DNA from: Clostridium culturomicium
Lineage (GTDB): Bacteria > Bacillota > Clostridia > Clostridiales > Clostridiaceae
Length of the DNA stretch: 64,000 nt
Direction: 5' to 3'
NCBI RefSeq assembly: GCF_000821305.1
Contig: NZ_CCXK01000017.1
Span: 1,579,504 to 1,643,503 of the forward strand
The translations under genes were made by a program, and so were the position numbers. The notes below the pieces were generated by a model, which ran no database searches, had not been told where the DNA came from, and saw nothing but the letters and a program-made list of their open reading frames with translations. Position 1 is the first letter of the stretch; every line of letters starts with the position of its first letter. Positions 17,926 through 27,358 of the stretch are shown here, in pieces.

Positions 17926-19722
17926 TTAATGGACATAGTGAGGGTAACTTCTTCCCCTTACAATTTTATAGGTTCCAAAATATCGTCCATTAACTGTGTC
18001 CTCATTTTTTTCAACTTCTATTATATCATAATTTCCATAAGAAAATACCCCTAAGGCAGATTCAGACTTTTCAGTGTTATTATCCTTTGTTATAAATTTT
18101 ATTACTTCATTCCTATAATTTAAATACAATTCCAGTTTTCCATTAAGTTTAACCGCTCTAACAATATAATTATTACTTAATGGAATAATTATTTCTTTCT
18201 CAAATTCATCATAAATTCTATCTATACTTCCATAGTCTTCATATACATTTCTTAATTTAACTTTTTCAGAACTTATTAAAATATTTTTATCTTGATGTAG
18301 AACTTGAATTACATCAGCCTTCTTGCCAGAAATAAAATTTATTTCTGGATACAATATATAGCTTTCCTTTATAACTAGAACCATGAGAATTATAGGGAAA
18401 AACTTCAAAGATTTAACCCCAGCTTTTATTAATTCATAGCTTAAATATAAAAATAAAATTATTACGCCCTGAAGATATGTAAATTCCAAAGGGAGAGGAA
18501 GCTTATCTACAAGTATCCCTTCTATTCCATTTATTATGGTTAATATTGAAGTAGTAATATATATAATTATATTAAATAACATAGGAATTCTAAAAAAAAT
18601 CAAAAGCCCCAAACCAGCCACCAATAAATATGTATAAAAGGGAATTAACATCAAATTAGAAATCAAGCCTCCCAAACTCACATTCCTAAAGATAAAAATC
18701 ATATAAGGAAAAGTTAATACCATTGCACTTAAGGTTAAGCTCAAGGAGGAATTTATTGCTGCAGGAAGTTTATATAACTTTCTTTCAAGCTTCTTATTAA
18801 ATAAAAGTATACTTAATACGGCCAAAAAGCTAAGAACATAACCAACATCTAAAAAAGCATATGGTCTCATCAAGAGAATTATAAAGGCAGCCAGAGCTAA
18901 AGCTGAAATTGGCTCATATCTTCTTTTAACATTTACACTCATAGACATGGTGACTATCATAATAAAAGCTCTCACCGTAGAGGATTTTCCTCCTGTGAAA
19001 ATTACAAAGACAAGTAGAAGCAACAGTGATATTTTTTTACCTGTAAACTTCTTAAGCAAATTATATATGAGTGCTACATGAAGGCCTGAAACGCTAATAA
19101 TATGAGAAATTCCAAGAAAGCTGAACTCCTCTCTTTTACTATAATCAATATAACTTGAATCCCCACAGCTTAAAGCAAGTATCACTCCAGCACCTTCTTC
19201 ATCAATAGCCTTAGACACCTTTTCATAAAGCTCCTGTTTAACCTTATACCCCTTATATATTAAGTCTTCCTTTAAAGGCATAAGACTTTCACCATAGAAC
19301 TCACCTGAAATCCCCTTAGTATAATCTGGCTTACTTTTAAAGTCTCCATTTATTAAGTATTTTCTACCTATCTGAATTTCCTGCTTATCACCTTGACTTC
19401 CTCCAACAAATAACTTAATGGTTTTATTTTTGTGACTTGCAATGTAATATCCTGTTCTCGCAGCTTCAATCCTAACAACTTCAATCTCCTCTGGACTGTC
19501 ACTATAAAAATAAAGATGACAATTAATAAAAGAAAGCAAAGTAAAGCCCAAAATAACCGCAGTTAAATAAGCTTCAAACCTTGCTTTCATTAAAATTATT
19601 AAATATACTATCATCCATGCTGCTGCAATAAACATGCCCATATACGCATTTGCAAAATACAGTATGGATCCTGCTAAAAGTCCCATATAAAGCTGAACCA
19701 TCGGTCTATCCATAAATATCAC
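17926..19722 (-). CDS. comEC: ComEC/Rec2 family DNA-uptake channel protein, short form
   Basis: ComEC forms the membrane channel for transforming DNA. The 598-residue protein has an N-terminal membrane pair, an extracellular DUF4131-type domain (about residues 80-165) and the competence domain with ISHIISVSGLHVALIYN followed by multiple TM helices (about residues 205-450). Full-length homologues end in a metallo-beta-lactamase nuclease domain with HxHxDH; no such motif is present here and the last 140 residues look like a remnant or a different small domain. The gene itself is intact. Whether it still takes up DNA is uncertain. Confidence 0.85.
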   Translation of the reverse strand: MIFMDRPMVQLYMGLLAGSILYFANAYMGMFIAAAWMIVYLIILMKARFEAYLTAVILGFTLLSFINCHLYFYSDSPEEIEVVRIEAARTGYYIASHKNKTIKLFVGGSQGDKQEIQIGRKYLINGDFKSKPDYTKGISGEFYGESLMPLKEDLIYKGYKVKQELYEKVSKAIDEEGAGVILALSCGDSSYIDYSKREEFSFLGISHIISVSGLHVALIYNLLKKFTGKKISLLLLLVFVIFTGGKSSTVRAFIMIVTMSMSVNVKRRYEPISALALAAFIILLMRPYAFLDVGYVLSFLAVLSILLFNKKLERKLYKLPAAINSSLSLTLSAMVLTFPYMIFIFRNVSLGGLISNLMLIPFYTYLLVAGLGLLIFFRIPMLFNIIIYITTSILTIINGIEGILVDKLPLPLEFTYLQGVIILFLYLSYELIKAGVKSLKFFPIILMVLVIKESYILYPEINFISGKKADVIQVLHQDKNILISSEKVKLRNVYEDYGSIDRIYDEFEKEIIIPLSNNYIVRAVKLNGKLELYLNYRNEVIKFITKDNNTEKSESALGVFSYGNYDIIEVEKNEDTVNGRYFGTYKIVRGRSYPHYVH

Positions 19723-19774
19723 CCTTATGGATTATTACCAAATCATTCCTTATAAATTCACAATATCCAATTTT

Positions 19775-22700
19775 TCACTGAATTAATTGCTTTTTATAAA
19801 AACCTGTTTTCCTCTCAACAAGTTTTTCTAAAGCTGCAAGCTTCATAAAACTTGCTTCACCTTCAATTTTAAAAATTAATTTTCCATAAGCTTCAACTAC
19901 TTCACTTTTCATTGCTTCATTATCCATAAGTTCACTTAATTCCTTTTTACATCGCTCCGAATAAGCTACTACACGTTGAACTTCAGCCTCAATTAATGGC
20001 TTCATTTTATGATGATATTCCTTTAAAAGCTCTGGAATCTTTGGAATATCTAAATAAGGCTTTCTATTAAAAAGTATGTGCTTAATCTTCACCATAATTT
20101 CATGAACTTCCTCAGATTCAATAAAGTCTTCATCATCATTATAGTTTTTTACTGCTTCAACAGCTTTATCGAAGATAATCCTTTGCTCACCTTTTTCTAA
20201 TACATTAATTTCTTCAAAACTTCTCCTAAAGTAAAAGCCTTTAACTTCCTCAATTTCATCCATATACTCTTCAAAGTCATCCTGCAAATCATAAACTTCC
20301 TTATAAAATTTAAATTCTTCCTTCTGATCTAAAATATCCAAAATAATCTCCTGACCCAAGTCCAAAGTGTTTTTACCTGGATATCCGCTGCCGTTATGAA
20401 ACTCATAAAGCATATGTTTAATCACATTGAGTTCCTCTTTACATAGTTCTTTAAAGTCTAACATAGCTTTTTCTGAATCAACATTATCTAAAGCCGTATT
20501 AAAAAGCTCCTTGGCTATATCCTTTAAAGCTTCAATATATTTTAAACTTATCTTTCCCCTTGGTTTAAAATAAATTTCATTTTCAGATTTTTTATTGATT
20601 ATAAAATCATTAATATCCGTTCTATTATAATTAAAAGATTCCTCTTCTACGAAAGCTTTAATCTGTTTATCTACTATTAATTCAAGAACTATTCCTTTAA
20701 TATCAATCTTCTTCCATCCATAAGGCATTTTACTAAATCTTAATAAAACATCGTTTAAAGTAACGGCCTTGCCTCTTAAAGAACTACCTTCTATAAATCC
20801 TCTTACTTCTTCTAAGGCTAAATCTCCTGCACTGTTACCTAATTCTACCTTATCTTCACTTAAAATCTTTTGAAGGTCCTGAATTTCATTTCTAAACCTC
20901 TTTACATAAGTTAGTTTAAAGTATTCTGTAGTTATCAATGACAGAAAGCCTTCATTGATTTTATCCACTCCATTTTTTTCTCCACCTTGAAGAAGATTTC
21001 CTGAAACAAATATTCTTGCTTTCTTTAAAGCTTCCTTTAAAAGTTCTTCTGCTTCTGTACTTATTTCATCCTTTTCTTTTATTTTTCTGAAAGCTGAGGT
21101 TTGAAATAACTCACTGTCTCTTCCACCCCATTTTTTTCTTAAATAAAAATCAATCTTTAAAAATCTTTCTACAGCTTCTATACAAGCTATACTCTGGGAA
21201 ATATCAACTATCACTTCTTTCTCAAGCATTGATATTCTCTTTAACTCACTAACTTCATCTCCCTTTAGATCAAAATCTGAAGTTACAATTCTCACACCAA
21301 TTTCACTTTTTCTGTTACCAATTATGAAATTATCTATAAATTTATTAAAATCAAACTTATACTCTTGAGAATAAGTATATTTTTGACTTTTATAAATTCT
21401 TTGAAAAATAATTTCTCCTATTTTTTTATTTACGTCCTCTTTCTCCACTGATATTTCACTTATTTCTTTATTAATCAGCTGCTCTTCTTTAGTTAAAAAC
21501 ACATATCCCTTGCCACTTTTTTCAACAAAGCCCTCTTCAACTAATGAAGCTAATGCATCTTTAGTTTTTTCTTGAACTTCTTTTTTAGAGTCTCTTAAAT
21601 TACTTATCATTAATGAAGCAATGTTATCTCCATCTGCCTCTAATGTATTTTCATATTTAATTAAAAACAAAGTTTTTAAAACCTTTAAAGCAAACTCACT
21701 AATTGCTTTATTCTTTTCTGCCTCAACTATAACTTCTTTTATCGAAGGATTTAAGTAATTCTCTACAACTCCATAAAAACCATACAGTGGTATAACGGTT
21801 CCTATCTCTTCCCTCATAAAGTTAATTGCAGCATTCTGGTAGGCTTCTAATAAGCTTCTCTCGCCCTTTGATATATCCTTTCCTGCAGTTCCATTTGTTC
21901 TAATTCCATTTAACATCCTTTGAAGCATATTAAATTGATAATCAACAAAAGGATACGTTCCTGCAAAATCATTAATATCCTTATATCCCTTTAAGCCACT
22001 TTTCTTCGGAAATATGATTAAATTTTTTATGTTGGATTCATTTTCTTCATAATACTCTTTCAAATAAATTGCTGATTTTTTATTCTTCTTTAGAAGTCTT
22101 TCTTTAATTACTTCATCCGCATTAGTTGAAGACAAGGAAATTTTCGTATTAAATCTTCCAAGAATTTTTGAAAAATCCTTGTTATTTTCATCTACAAAAG
22201 AACTTAATTCTTCTTGGGCCGTTACAATAACCCAGCATTTCCCTTGACATTTTACAGCCAGCTCTTCAACCACTGTCTGCAAATTAAGAAGTAATTTAGT
22301 GTCCTTCCCCATATACTGGCCGATTTCGTCTACTAAAAATACAACATGATGGTTCTCACCTTTATTTTCACAATACTCCCTTACCTTTGCTGCAAAGTTC
22401 TCTATATTTAAATTAAAGTCTTCCTCACATTTTTCACACCATGTTCTTGCAGAAGCTTCACTGATGTCAGCGCTTCTTATTAAAGCTTTGATAACAGAAT
22501 CCTTTTCAAAATAAAAATTTTCTCTACCTTCCTCCCAACACTTTCCTGAAAACTCCTCAAAAGAATTTTTAAAAATTTCATAAACCTTCTCTTGAATTAA
22601 TTTTTCTTCTAAGGCTGCAATCCACGGCTTACTTCCACATAAACCCTTCATTTCATTAAAAGCCATGTTAAATACCCTTATAATAGCTTCCTGCTCTTTT

Positions 22701-23113
22701 GCTTCTTCAACTTTTGCTGCTATATTAAATAAAATTACATCTGTAGAAACCTTTTCTGCAGCCTTCATATTATCTAAAGTACTTTTTTTAAGACCTTTCC
22801 CCTTAAAATATGCTAAGACCTTCTTCCCACAGATCTCCTCATTCTTTAATACACACGATAATATTTTTAAAAAATGAGATTTACCACTGCCAAAGAATCC
22901 AGAAATCCAGACTGCATTCTTATCAGTGACTCCATTTATCCCCTTTTCATAAGCTTCAAAAAACTTATCTAAATGTTTTTTTATCTCATCAGTTATAACA
23001 AATTCTTCAAGTTCCTGCTTTAAATTATATTCATTGCTGTCCCCAGCCTTTATAACACCATTAATTTCTCTATCTATCTTTTTCTGAAAAATCGACTTCA
23101 ATTTTATACTCAT
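19775..23113 (-). CDS. brxC: BrxC-like P-loop ATPase (solitary)
   Basis: The 1112-residue protein opens with the family pattern IDREINGVIKAGD, then GFFGSGKSHFLKIL (Walker A at about residues 72-79) and VVFLVDEIGQYM (Walker B), followed by long charged helical regions. This matches BrxC/PglY of BREX phage-defence systems. Nothing else from BREX (brxA, brxB, pglX, pglZ, brxL) is visible on either side: comEC lies upstream in position and a small TM gene and an SPFH protein lie on the other side. The frame is intact, so it is either retained alone for a function of its own or works with partners elsewhere. The call rests on the motif pattern and length. Confidence 0.82.
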   Translation of the reverse strand: MSIKLKSIFQKKIDREINGVIKAGDSNEYNLKQELEEFVITDEIKKHLDKFFEAYEKGINGVTDKNAVWISGFFGSGKSHFLKILSCVLKNEEICGKKVLAYFKGKGLKKSTLDNMKAAEKVSTDVILFNIAAKVEEAKEQEAIIRVFNMAFNEMKGLCGSKPWIAALEEKLIQEKVYEIFKNSFEEFSGKCWEEGRENFYFEKDSVIKALIRSADISEASARTWCEKCEEDFNLNIENFAAKVREYCENKGENHHVVFLVDEIGQYMGKDTKLLLNLQTVVEELAVKCQGKCWVIVTAQEELSSFVDENNKDFSKILGRFNTKISLSSTNADEVIKERLLKKNKKSAIYLKEYYEENESNIKNLIIFPKKSGLKGYKDINDFAGTYPFVDYQFNMLQRMLNGIRTNGTAGKDISKGERSLLEAYQNAAINFMREEIGTVIPLYGFYGVVENYLNPSIKEVIVEAEKNKAISEFALKVLKTLFLIKYENTLEADGDNIASLMISNLRDSKKEVQEKTKDALASLVEEGFVEKSGKGYVFLTKEEQLINKEISEISVEKEDVNKKIGEIIFQRIYKSQKYTYSQEYKFDFNKFIDNFIIGNRKSEIGVRIVTSDFDLKGDEVSELKRISMLEKEVIVDISQSIACIEAVERFLKIDFYLRKKWGGRDSELFQTSAFRKIKEKDEISTEAEELLKEALKKARIFVSGNLLQGGEKNGVDKINEGFLSLITTEYFKLTYVKRFRNEIQDLQKILSEDKVELGNSAGDLALEEVRGFIEGSSLRGKAVTLNDVLLRFSKMPYGWKKIDIKGIVLELIVDKQIKAFVEEESFNYNRTDINDFIINKKSENEIYFKPRGKISLKYIEALKDIAKELFNTALDNVDSEKAMLDFKELCKEELNVIKHMLYEFHNGSGYPGKNTLDLGQEIILDILDQKEEFKFYKEVYDLQDDFEEYMDEIEEVKGFYFRRSFEEINVLEKGEQRIIFDKAVEAVKNYNDDEDFIESEEVHEIMVKIKHILFNRKPYLDIPKIPELLKEYHHKMKPLIEAEVQRVVAYSERCKKELSELMDNEAMKSEVVEAYGKLIFKIEGEASFMKLAALEKLVERKTGFYKKQLIQ

Positions 23114-23232
23114 TGCTGCCCCCTATAACCTTCTTATATCGCTACTAAGGTTATTTTATTACTACGTTTATTATTACAATATTATATCATAAACAAATAA
23201 TTTAATGTAAAGAAAAGGCTCCTTCATTTTTA

Positions 23233-23263
23233 TATAAAAAAAGCATAGAATTTCTTCTACGCT
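23233..23263 (-). terminator. Terminator of the small two-TM protein gene
   Basis: AGCGTAGA and TCTATGCT form an 8-bp stem followed by T7 on the minus strand, directly after the stop codon at 23268. Confidence 0.85.
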
Positions 23264-23267
23264 TCTT

Positions 23268-23579
23268 CTATAGATATAACAAAAATAATAATACTAAAAT
23301 AAAAATAATAATCAAGGCACCCTTGGCAAAGTTTTTTATATTTAAATTTATATCTGTACATGCCATAATTATAAGTGCAAAAACATTAACAACAGGAATT
23401 ATTGATAAGAGTATTATCCCAACCCATGCTAATAGAGGAATAACGCCATCTTTTTCTTCCTGCCTAGCTAATTTACGAACATGGAAGTTATCCTTTATAC
23501 CATAGCTTCCTATTAAATCAATTTGGTTATATCTACTTCCTTTACAACTTCCATTTAAATTAAGCTCTTTATTGTACAT
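23268..23579 (-). CDS. Small membrane protein with two TM segments, unknown function
   Basis: The likely product is 103 residues, starting MYNKELNLNGSC, with a soluble N-terminal 45 residues and two hydrophobic helices (about residues 47-70 and 83-103). A longer in-frame start exists at 23633, but GAAGGTG lies shortly before 23579. The protein is not recognised. It lies alone between brxC and the SPFH gene with its own terminator. Confidence 0.6.
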   Translation of the reverse strand: MYNKELNLNGSCKGSRYNQIDLIGSYGIKDNFHVRKLARQEEKDGVIPLLAWVGIILLSIIPVVNVFALIIMACTDINLNIKNFAKGALIIIFILVLLFLLYL

Positions 23580-23718
23580 CTCCACACCTTCTTCCATAAA
23601 TTGTAATAATTTTATTATACACCATTTTCCCAAAATATGTAATAAAAAACTTAAATTTTACTTATTGTAAACTCTAAGCTTTTATCTTTCAAACTAATTA
23701 TTTTATACTACTTTATTT

Positions 23719-25779
23719 TTATATTACTTCTTCTTTCGCTTCAGGTTCCTTAACAGACAATTGAGATAAAATTTCATCTCTTATTCTCTTTATATCCATA
23801 TCATCTTCACCCATAGATTCCCCTGCACTTACAGTTAATTTTTCACTTAATAAAAGCATAATCAAGGATTCAAAGGCATTACCTCCACCATTCTCTGTAG
23901 CACCTGAATTTACTAATGTCTTAGGAACTATATCAACCTTACCTTCCTTAATAGCATTAGTAAAGGAAGTCATTACATCACTTACAACCTTGTATTGGGG
24001 TCCGCCATAAGCATTAACCTGCTCTTTAGCTGCAATAGCTTTGGAAATACCTACTCTGGCTTCTCTATCGGCTTCAGCTTCAGCAGTAACTTTAATCTTA
24101 AAGGCTTCTGCTTCAGATTGCTTTTTAACTTTATAAGCTTCTGCTTCTGAAAGGTTTTGAATCTTTTCTGCATCCTGCTTAGCTTTCATAAGTTCAGCCT
24201 TACCTTGGTTTTCCTGAATTTTAATATTAATATCAGATTCAGTTAAAGTAGTCTGTTGCTTAGCTACTGCTTCTGCTTCTCTTAATTCTTTTTCTTTTTC
24301 AGCAGCCTTTTGTTGAGTTTCATAGGTCTCGAGCTGTTCACGAGCAATCTGTCTGCTTCTTAATTGAGTTAAAATCGTTTCTATATTATTATCACTCTTA
24401 GAACCACCTGGAGTACCAATCAATACTTCTTCAAGCTCTAAATTATAATGTTCAAACTTACCTTGCATTTCTTTTGAGCTCTGCCCTTGAATTTCATTTC
24501 TTTGCTGAATAAGTTCAATTAAAGTTTTTGTTTGTCCTATATTCTTAAAATAAGCAGAAATCATAGGATCTAAAGTTTGGTCAACAAGCATCTTGATATC
24601 ACCAAAGCGTTGAATTACAAGTGGTGCTTTTCTATAATCTATATGGAATACTACTGATAAAGGAAGACTTGGTTCAAAAGCATCCTTTGTTATAAGGCTA
24701 ACTTCTTTTAAGTTCTCATCATACTTATGGTTTCCAGTTTGATTGGAAATCCATTTTAAAATAACGTTAGTAGTTGGAACCTTCATAATGTTTCCTGCAT
24801 AAGTGTTAAATGCATATTTACCTGGCATTAAAGGCTCACTCCACACCCCTCTGCAGCCCTTTGCAACTAATTCACCATGTTTATAATCTAATCCTGAATT
24901 ATCTTCACCTTTACTTCCTGTATAAGAAACTACAACTCCAACAAATCCTATTGGAATAACAACCTTTGGAATAAATTCCACTGTCATAAATAATCTATTT
25001 GCAAAATAGGTTCCGTCTGCTAAAACCTGATACTGTCTTCCTCTAAAGCCTCCAGCTCTTAAGAATGCATCAATATCTTGGAAGTTATTATGGTAATTTG
25101 GTTCATCAGCCTTGTCCCCTACAGTAGGACAAATAATACTATCTGACCCTAAAGAAGGACCGTCATGGACGGTTACTATTCCAACTAAGTCACTTGTACC
25201 TTCTATGATGATAGGTCTAAATCCATTTCTTTCTGCTATAATTCTAGACATATTTGCGATGTTCTGCTGCTCTAATTTATCCCCAAGTTTTAGGGAATAA
25301 GTTTTATTCTCTGTAATTATAACAAAAGCTGCTAGATTGAAAGCATACGTACCCTCTCTTATAATCCCTCTTTGCGGTCCCTTTTGTCCACCATTAGTTA
25401 AAAACGCTCGAACATCTTGAAAATTGTTACTTTCATGAACTACTTTAGCTAGTGTCTGTGTAGGCTCAAGCACTTGTCCGTCTCTAGCAAATACATATGC
25501 TATCTGCCCTTGCGGAACTGTAATTAAAGGCTCCACATGAACCTTATACATTAAAGGAGTTCTAAAATGTATACCTCCTCTTAATAGTTCTGGTAGATAA
25601 CCTGCTTTACCATCTAAGCTTATAATCTGCTGATCCAAGCTTCCAGCAGTACTCCACCACTTTTCAACAATTCCAACCTTATCATTTGGAATAATCCTAA
25701 CACCAAGTATCCATAAAAGTATAATTACACCTAATATTGAAAGAACTACTATGCCAATGGTTGATGAAAGTATTCCCAT
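23719..25779 (-). CDS. SPFH/Band 7 (flotillin-like) membrane scaffold protein
   Basis: The protein has one N-terminal membrane helix (about residues 5-27), an unusually long two-part beta-rich region (about residues 35-310) with two copies of a NNFQDxxAFLxxGG element, an SPFH core, and a long charged helical stretch rich in EAE/KAK repeats (about residues 470-590) typical of flotillins. At 686 residues it is longer than standard flotillins of about 500. Flotillin-like proteins organise membrane microdomains. The start at 25779 follows GGGAGG; an upstream in-frame start is at 25797. No NfeD partner is adjacent. Confidence 0.8.
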   Translation of the reverse strand: MGILSSTIGIVVLSILGVIILLWILGVRIIPNDKVGIVEKWWSTAGSLDQQIISLDGKAGYLPELLRGGIHFRTPLMYKVHVEPLITVPQGQIAYVFARDGQVLEPTQTLAKVVHESNNFQDVRAFLTNGGQKGPQRGIIREGTYAFNLAAFVIITENKTYSLKLGDKLEQQNIANMSRIIAERNGFRPIIIEGTSDLVGIVTVHDGPSLGSDSIICPTVGDKADEPNYHNNFQDIDAFLRAGGFRGRQYQVLADGTYFANRLFMTVEFIPKVVIPIGFVGVVVSYTGSKGEDNSGLDYKHGELVAKGCRGVWSEPLMPGKYAFNTYAGNIMKVPTTNVILKWISNQTGNHKYDENLKEVSLITKDAFEPSLPLSVVFHIDYRKAPLVIQRFGDIKMLVDQTLDPMISAYFKNIGQTKTLIELIQQRNEIQGQSSKEMQGKFEHYNLELEEVLIGTPGGSKSDNNIETILTQLRSRQIAREQLETYETQQKAAEKEKELREAEAVAKQQTTLTESDINIKIQENQGKAELMKAKQDAEKIQNLSEAEAYKVKKQSEAEAFKIKVTAEAEADREARVGISKAIAAKEQVNAYGGPQYKVVSDVMTSFTNAIKEGKVDIVPKTLVNSGATENGGGNAFESLIMLLLSEKLTVSAGESMGEDDMDIKRIRDEILSQLSVKEPEAKEEVI

Positions 25780-25894
25780 AAATAATATACCTCCCAAAAT
25801 ATTTATATAACTAAATATATTAAATTTAATTAGAACTATGTGCTTTTTATCATAGTTTTTATTGTCATTTTTATCTTAAAATTGCTTAAATAAA

Positions 25895-25921
25895 AAGCAC
25901 TTGATAATAATCCAAGTGCTT
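25895..25921 (-). terminator. Hairpin with T-run reading leftward
   Basis: AAGCACTTG and CAAGTGCTT pair perfectly over 9 bp with a 9-base loop, followed on the minus strand by TTTATTT. It backs up the hairpin at 26004-26041. Confidence 0.7.
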
Positions 25922-26003
25922 ATTCTTTAAGGAAATATTAACTTCTACTTTTACCACATTTAAAAACTTTGATTTTCTCCTTAATCAAAAATATAATCAA
26001 AAA

Positions 26004-26041
26004 GCTGTAAAACTCTAATATTAAAATTAGAGTTTTACAGC
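26004..26041 (-). terminator. Probable original terminator of selC, now outside the prophage
   Basis: A perfect 16-bp stem with a 6-base loop abuts attL and is followed on the minus strand by CTTTTTGATT. Before phage insertion it would have stood about 12 bases after the CCA end of tRNA-Sec, the position expected for the selC terminator. The prophage now separates it from the intact tRNA gene by about 34.7 kb. Confidence 0.75.
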
Positions 26042-26087
26042 CTATCAATCTTTTGGCGGGAATATGTGAGAATCGAACTCACCCGTC
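26041..26087. repeat. attL: 47-bp direct repeat holding the tRNA-Sec 3' end
   Basis: These 47 bases are identical to 60731-60777 and differ on both flanks. They contain the last 34 bases of tRNA-Sec, including the T arm and CCA, plus 13 downstream bases. Beyond 26087 the sequence no longer matches a tRNA, so this is a fragment and not a gene. Confidence 0.95.
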
Positions 26088-26138
26088 TGTCCATATGGTT
26101 TCGACTGGTTTTGTCGAAAATCCGATATTACTATGTAA

Positions 26139-26154
26139 GCATTGGTATGACTAG
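26139..26154 (+). repeat. Left copy of an inverted sequence around the attP core
   Basis: GCATTGGTATGACTAG here is the near-complement of 60707-60723. In circular phage DNA the two would flank the att core as an imperfect inverted repeat, so it is a candidate site for an excision or bending protein. A 7-bp inverted repeat (TTTCGAC/GTCGAAA) lies at 26099-26119. Confidence 0.45.
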
Positions 26155-26223
26155 CTTTAAGGCACTTTTTCAAAAACTCGCTAAACCCTTGAAAATGGCT
26201 AAAAAAAGGGTGTTTTTTAATAA

Positions 26224-26301
26224 ATAAGCAACCTATAAGCAACCTATAAGCAACCAGAAAAGTACAAATAAACAACCTGGAATTGTATCAGATAAGCAAC
26301 T
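26224..26301 (+). repeat. Five ATAARCAACC arm-type integrase sites (left end)
   Basis: Copies lie at 26224-26233, 26235-26244 and 26246-26255, exactly 11 bases apart, then at 26268-26277 (ATAAACAACC) and 26292-26301 (last base T). The same motif occurs at the right end. Helical phasing and location inside both att sites are typical of arm sites bound by the N-terminal domain of lambda/Tn916-type integrases. The rest of 26088-26506 shows no gene. Confidence 0.75.
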
Positions 26302-26506
26302 AAAATTGATTTTACGCATACCAAGCATATTTACTGGAACAGGTCTTTCTTGTTTTATTATTTTTCTGGTAGGAATGGCCACATAAAAGAAAAAGGAGTA
26401 GGGTGGTCTAAACTCTATTCCCTTTATTGTTTTACAATAATTCCATATTATGTTACCATGTATTTATAACTTTTCACATTATTGTATTTATGAAAGGAGT
26501 GCCTTT

Positions 26507-27352
26507 ATGTATCATTTAATTCTAGACACTTGTGTTTTGATAAATTTGTGTACTTCACACTCGGATCCGACACCACTTAGTCAACTTAAAGAACTTATAA
26601 ATTCAAATAAAGTTAAAATATTACTACCCGATATAGTTTCAGATGAATGGACAAATATAAAATTTGAAAAAGTAATTAAACAGGAAACTGCTTCTATAAA
26701 AGGAAAATTAAAAAACTTGAAAGAACTTTTAAAAATTTTAAATTACGGAGAATCTGAAGATACCATTAGAACTGTAATTGAAAATGTTACTTCTTCAGAA
26801 TCAGCTATTATAGCTAAAAATGAATTAAAATGTAAAGAAATGATTAAAAATATAGATTCATTGCTTACCTGTCAATCAACTATAAAAATTTCCCCAACTC
26901 AAGAAGTTCATAATCTAATAATTAATAGAGGAATTTCAAAAAAGGCACCTCTCCATAAGAAAAGTAGTATTTCTGATGCATTAATAATTTTTAGCTCTCT
27001 TGAATATATAAAAGAACACTCTATACAACATTCAATTTTTGTATCAAATAATACTACTGATTTTTGCGAAAGCTCAAACAATTCCTTGATTCACTCTGAC
27101 CTACAATCTGAATTTGAATCAAATAACATTCAATTCTTTAATAATATCGAACAAGCTTTAAACACTATTACAGATAATCCTATTTATCATGAAAATATAC
27201 TAGAGCCTGAAATTAATTCTATGAAATGCTTTAGGTGTGGTGGTCAAATGGACAATGGTTCTTGGTGTAGATCTCAGTACGGTGGATTAACATTCCAATA
27301 CACTTGCATGCAATGTGGCTTCAGATGTGATACCGGAGAATTTTTTGACTAA
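26507..27352 (+). CDS. PIN-domain protein with C-terminal zinc ribbon
   Basis: The 281-residue product begins MYHLILDTCVLINL, the first acidic strand of a PIN nuclease (Asp7). It continues with LPDIVSDEW, SISDALIIFSSLEYI and FVSNNTTDF, the remaining acidic positions of the DUF4935/PIN_12 type. A C-terminal CFRC...CMQC zinc ribbon follows. PIN domains are Mg-dependent RNases, often toxins or defence effectors. AAAGGAG lies just before this start; a longer frame begins at 26450. It faces the lysis genes and has its own terminator, so it is an accessory gene at the prophage edge. No antitoxin-like partner is adjacent. Confidence 0.8.
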   Translation: MYHLILDTCVLINLCTSHSDPTPLSQLKELINSNKVKILLPDIVSDEWTNIKFEKVIKQETASIKGKLKNLKELLKILNYGESEDTIRTVIENVTSSESAIIAKNELKCKEMIKNIDSLLTCQSTIKISPTQEVHNLIINRGISKKAPLHKKSSISDALIIFSSLEYIKEHSIQHSIFVSNNTTDFCESSNNSLIHSDLQSEFESNNIQFFNNIEQALNTITDNPIYHENILEPEINSMKCFRCGGQMDNGSWCRSQYGGLTFQYTCMQCGFRCDTGEFFD

Positions 27353-27358
27353 TACAAT

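Noticed and set aside
26047..26087. Second tRNA-Sec gene at attL
   Set aside because: Only the T arm and acceptor 3' strand are present; the anticodon part is missing, so it is an att remnant.
26045..26275. 76-codon frame on the minus strand across attL
   Set aside because: It runs through the tRNA fragment and the arm-site repeats; no RBS and repetitive protein sequence.
26507..27352. Classical type II toxin-antitoxin pair for the PIN gene
   Set aside because: No small antitoxin-like gene lies beside it; the protein is far longer than VapC toxins.
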